A stretch of 14,825 bases of DNA from an uncultured Polaromonas sp. (GTDB lineage Bacteria > Pseudomonadota > Gammaproteobacteria > Burkholderiales > Burkholderiaceae): NCBI GenBank assembly GCA_946479075.1, contig CAMLDT010000074.1, positions 1 to 14,825 of the forward strand, read 5' to 3'. Below the pieces are notes generated by a model that was not told where the DNA came from, ran no database searches, and was given only the letters and a program-made list of their open reading frames with translations. Positions 14,800-14,825 of this stretch are shown here, in pieces (positions within the stretch are counted from its first letter, which is position 1; the number at the start of each line of letters is the position of its first letter). The translations under genes were made by a program, and so were the position numbers.

Positions 14800-14825
14800 G
14801 TTCGTCCTGAGCCTGTCGAAGGATG
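14800..14825. repeat. Partial widespread intergenic repeat at the window end
   Basis: GTTCGTCCTGAGC followed by CTGTCGAAGGATG matches a short, partly palindromic element that I recall as very common between genes of many proteobacteria. TTCG and CGAA, and CCT and AGG, can pair across it. It starts about 30 bases after the last gene and is cut by the window edge, so its second arm is not visible. It is unrelated to repeats R1-R4. Confidence 0.6.

Noticed and set aside
1..14825. CRISPR arrays, tRNA or rRNA genes, insertion sequences, phage genes, toxin-antitoxin pairs
   Set aside because: Reading both strands gave no regularly spaced repeats, cloverleaf-like genes, transposases or small paired genes. 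Nearly all sequence is accounted for by the listed genes.

Overview
The window is GC-rich, densely coded chromosomal DNA from a betaproteobacterium, most likely a member of the Comamonadaceae (Burkholderiales; the Polaromonas/Rhodoferax/Acidovorax neighbourhood). Three things suggest this: the split methionine synthase, the stand-alone Bug/TctC-type binding protein, and a short dispersed repeat (CTATCAAA ... AGCTG ... GGGCTGGAG ... GATTTGGCTT) that I recall as typical of that family. The assignment is by recognition only; no database was searched. I saw no rRNA, tRNA, CRISPR array, insertion sequence or phage gene. No gene-free stretch exceeds 300 bases; the longest gap is about 195 bases, at 2196-2389.

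Left part (1-4757): the 3' end of an AAA ATPase gene converges on a gene for a seven-TM (7TMR-DISM) protein with a degenerate GGDEF domain. Next come a complete recQ helicase gene and a small rhodanese gene, all on the minus strand. recQ is bracketed by two copies of the dispersed repeat in the same orientation (R1, R2).

Middle (4758-6933): a divergent promoter region leads to a stand-alone homocysteine methyltransferase module of MetH and then thiL (thiamine-phosphate kinase), both on the plus strand. Both start codons sit six bases after a -10-like hexamer, which suggests leaderless transcripts.

Accessory cassette (6921-11588): a LysR-type regulator is divergent from a Bug/TctC periplasmic binding protein, a PheA/TfdB-type flavoprotein hydroxylase and an MhpC-like alpha/beta hydrolase. 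This looks like a small aromatic uptake and degradation module under LysR control. It lies exactly between thiL and pgpA, genes that are commonly adjacent in proteobacteria. A third repeat copy (R3) marks the right junction.

Right part (11659-14769): pgpA, pncC (cinA-type amidase), an MFS transporter and a secreted ClpP-like protein of unknown function form a tightly packed, probably translationally coupled operon (4-base overlap, 2-base gap, 4-base overlap). A fourth, diverged repeat copy (R4) appears to lie inside the pncC reading frame and encode much of its N-terminus. The window ends within another widespread intergenic repeat (TTCGTCCTGAGC...).

No convincing new multi-gene system is present. 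The most unusual signals are the repeat family with its apparent in-frame copy, the leaderless-type starts, and the cassette splitting thiL from pgpA.
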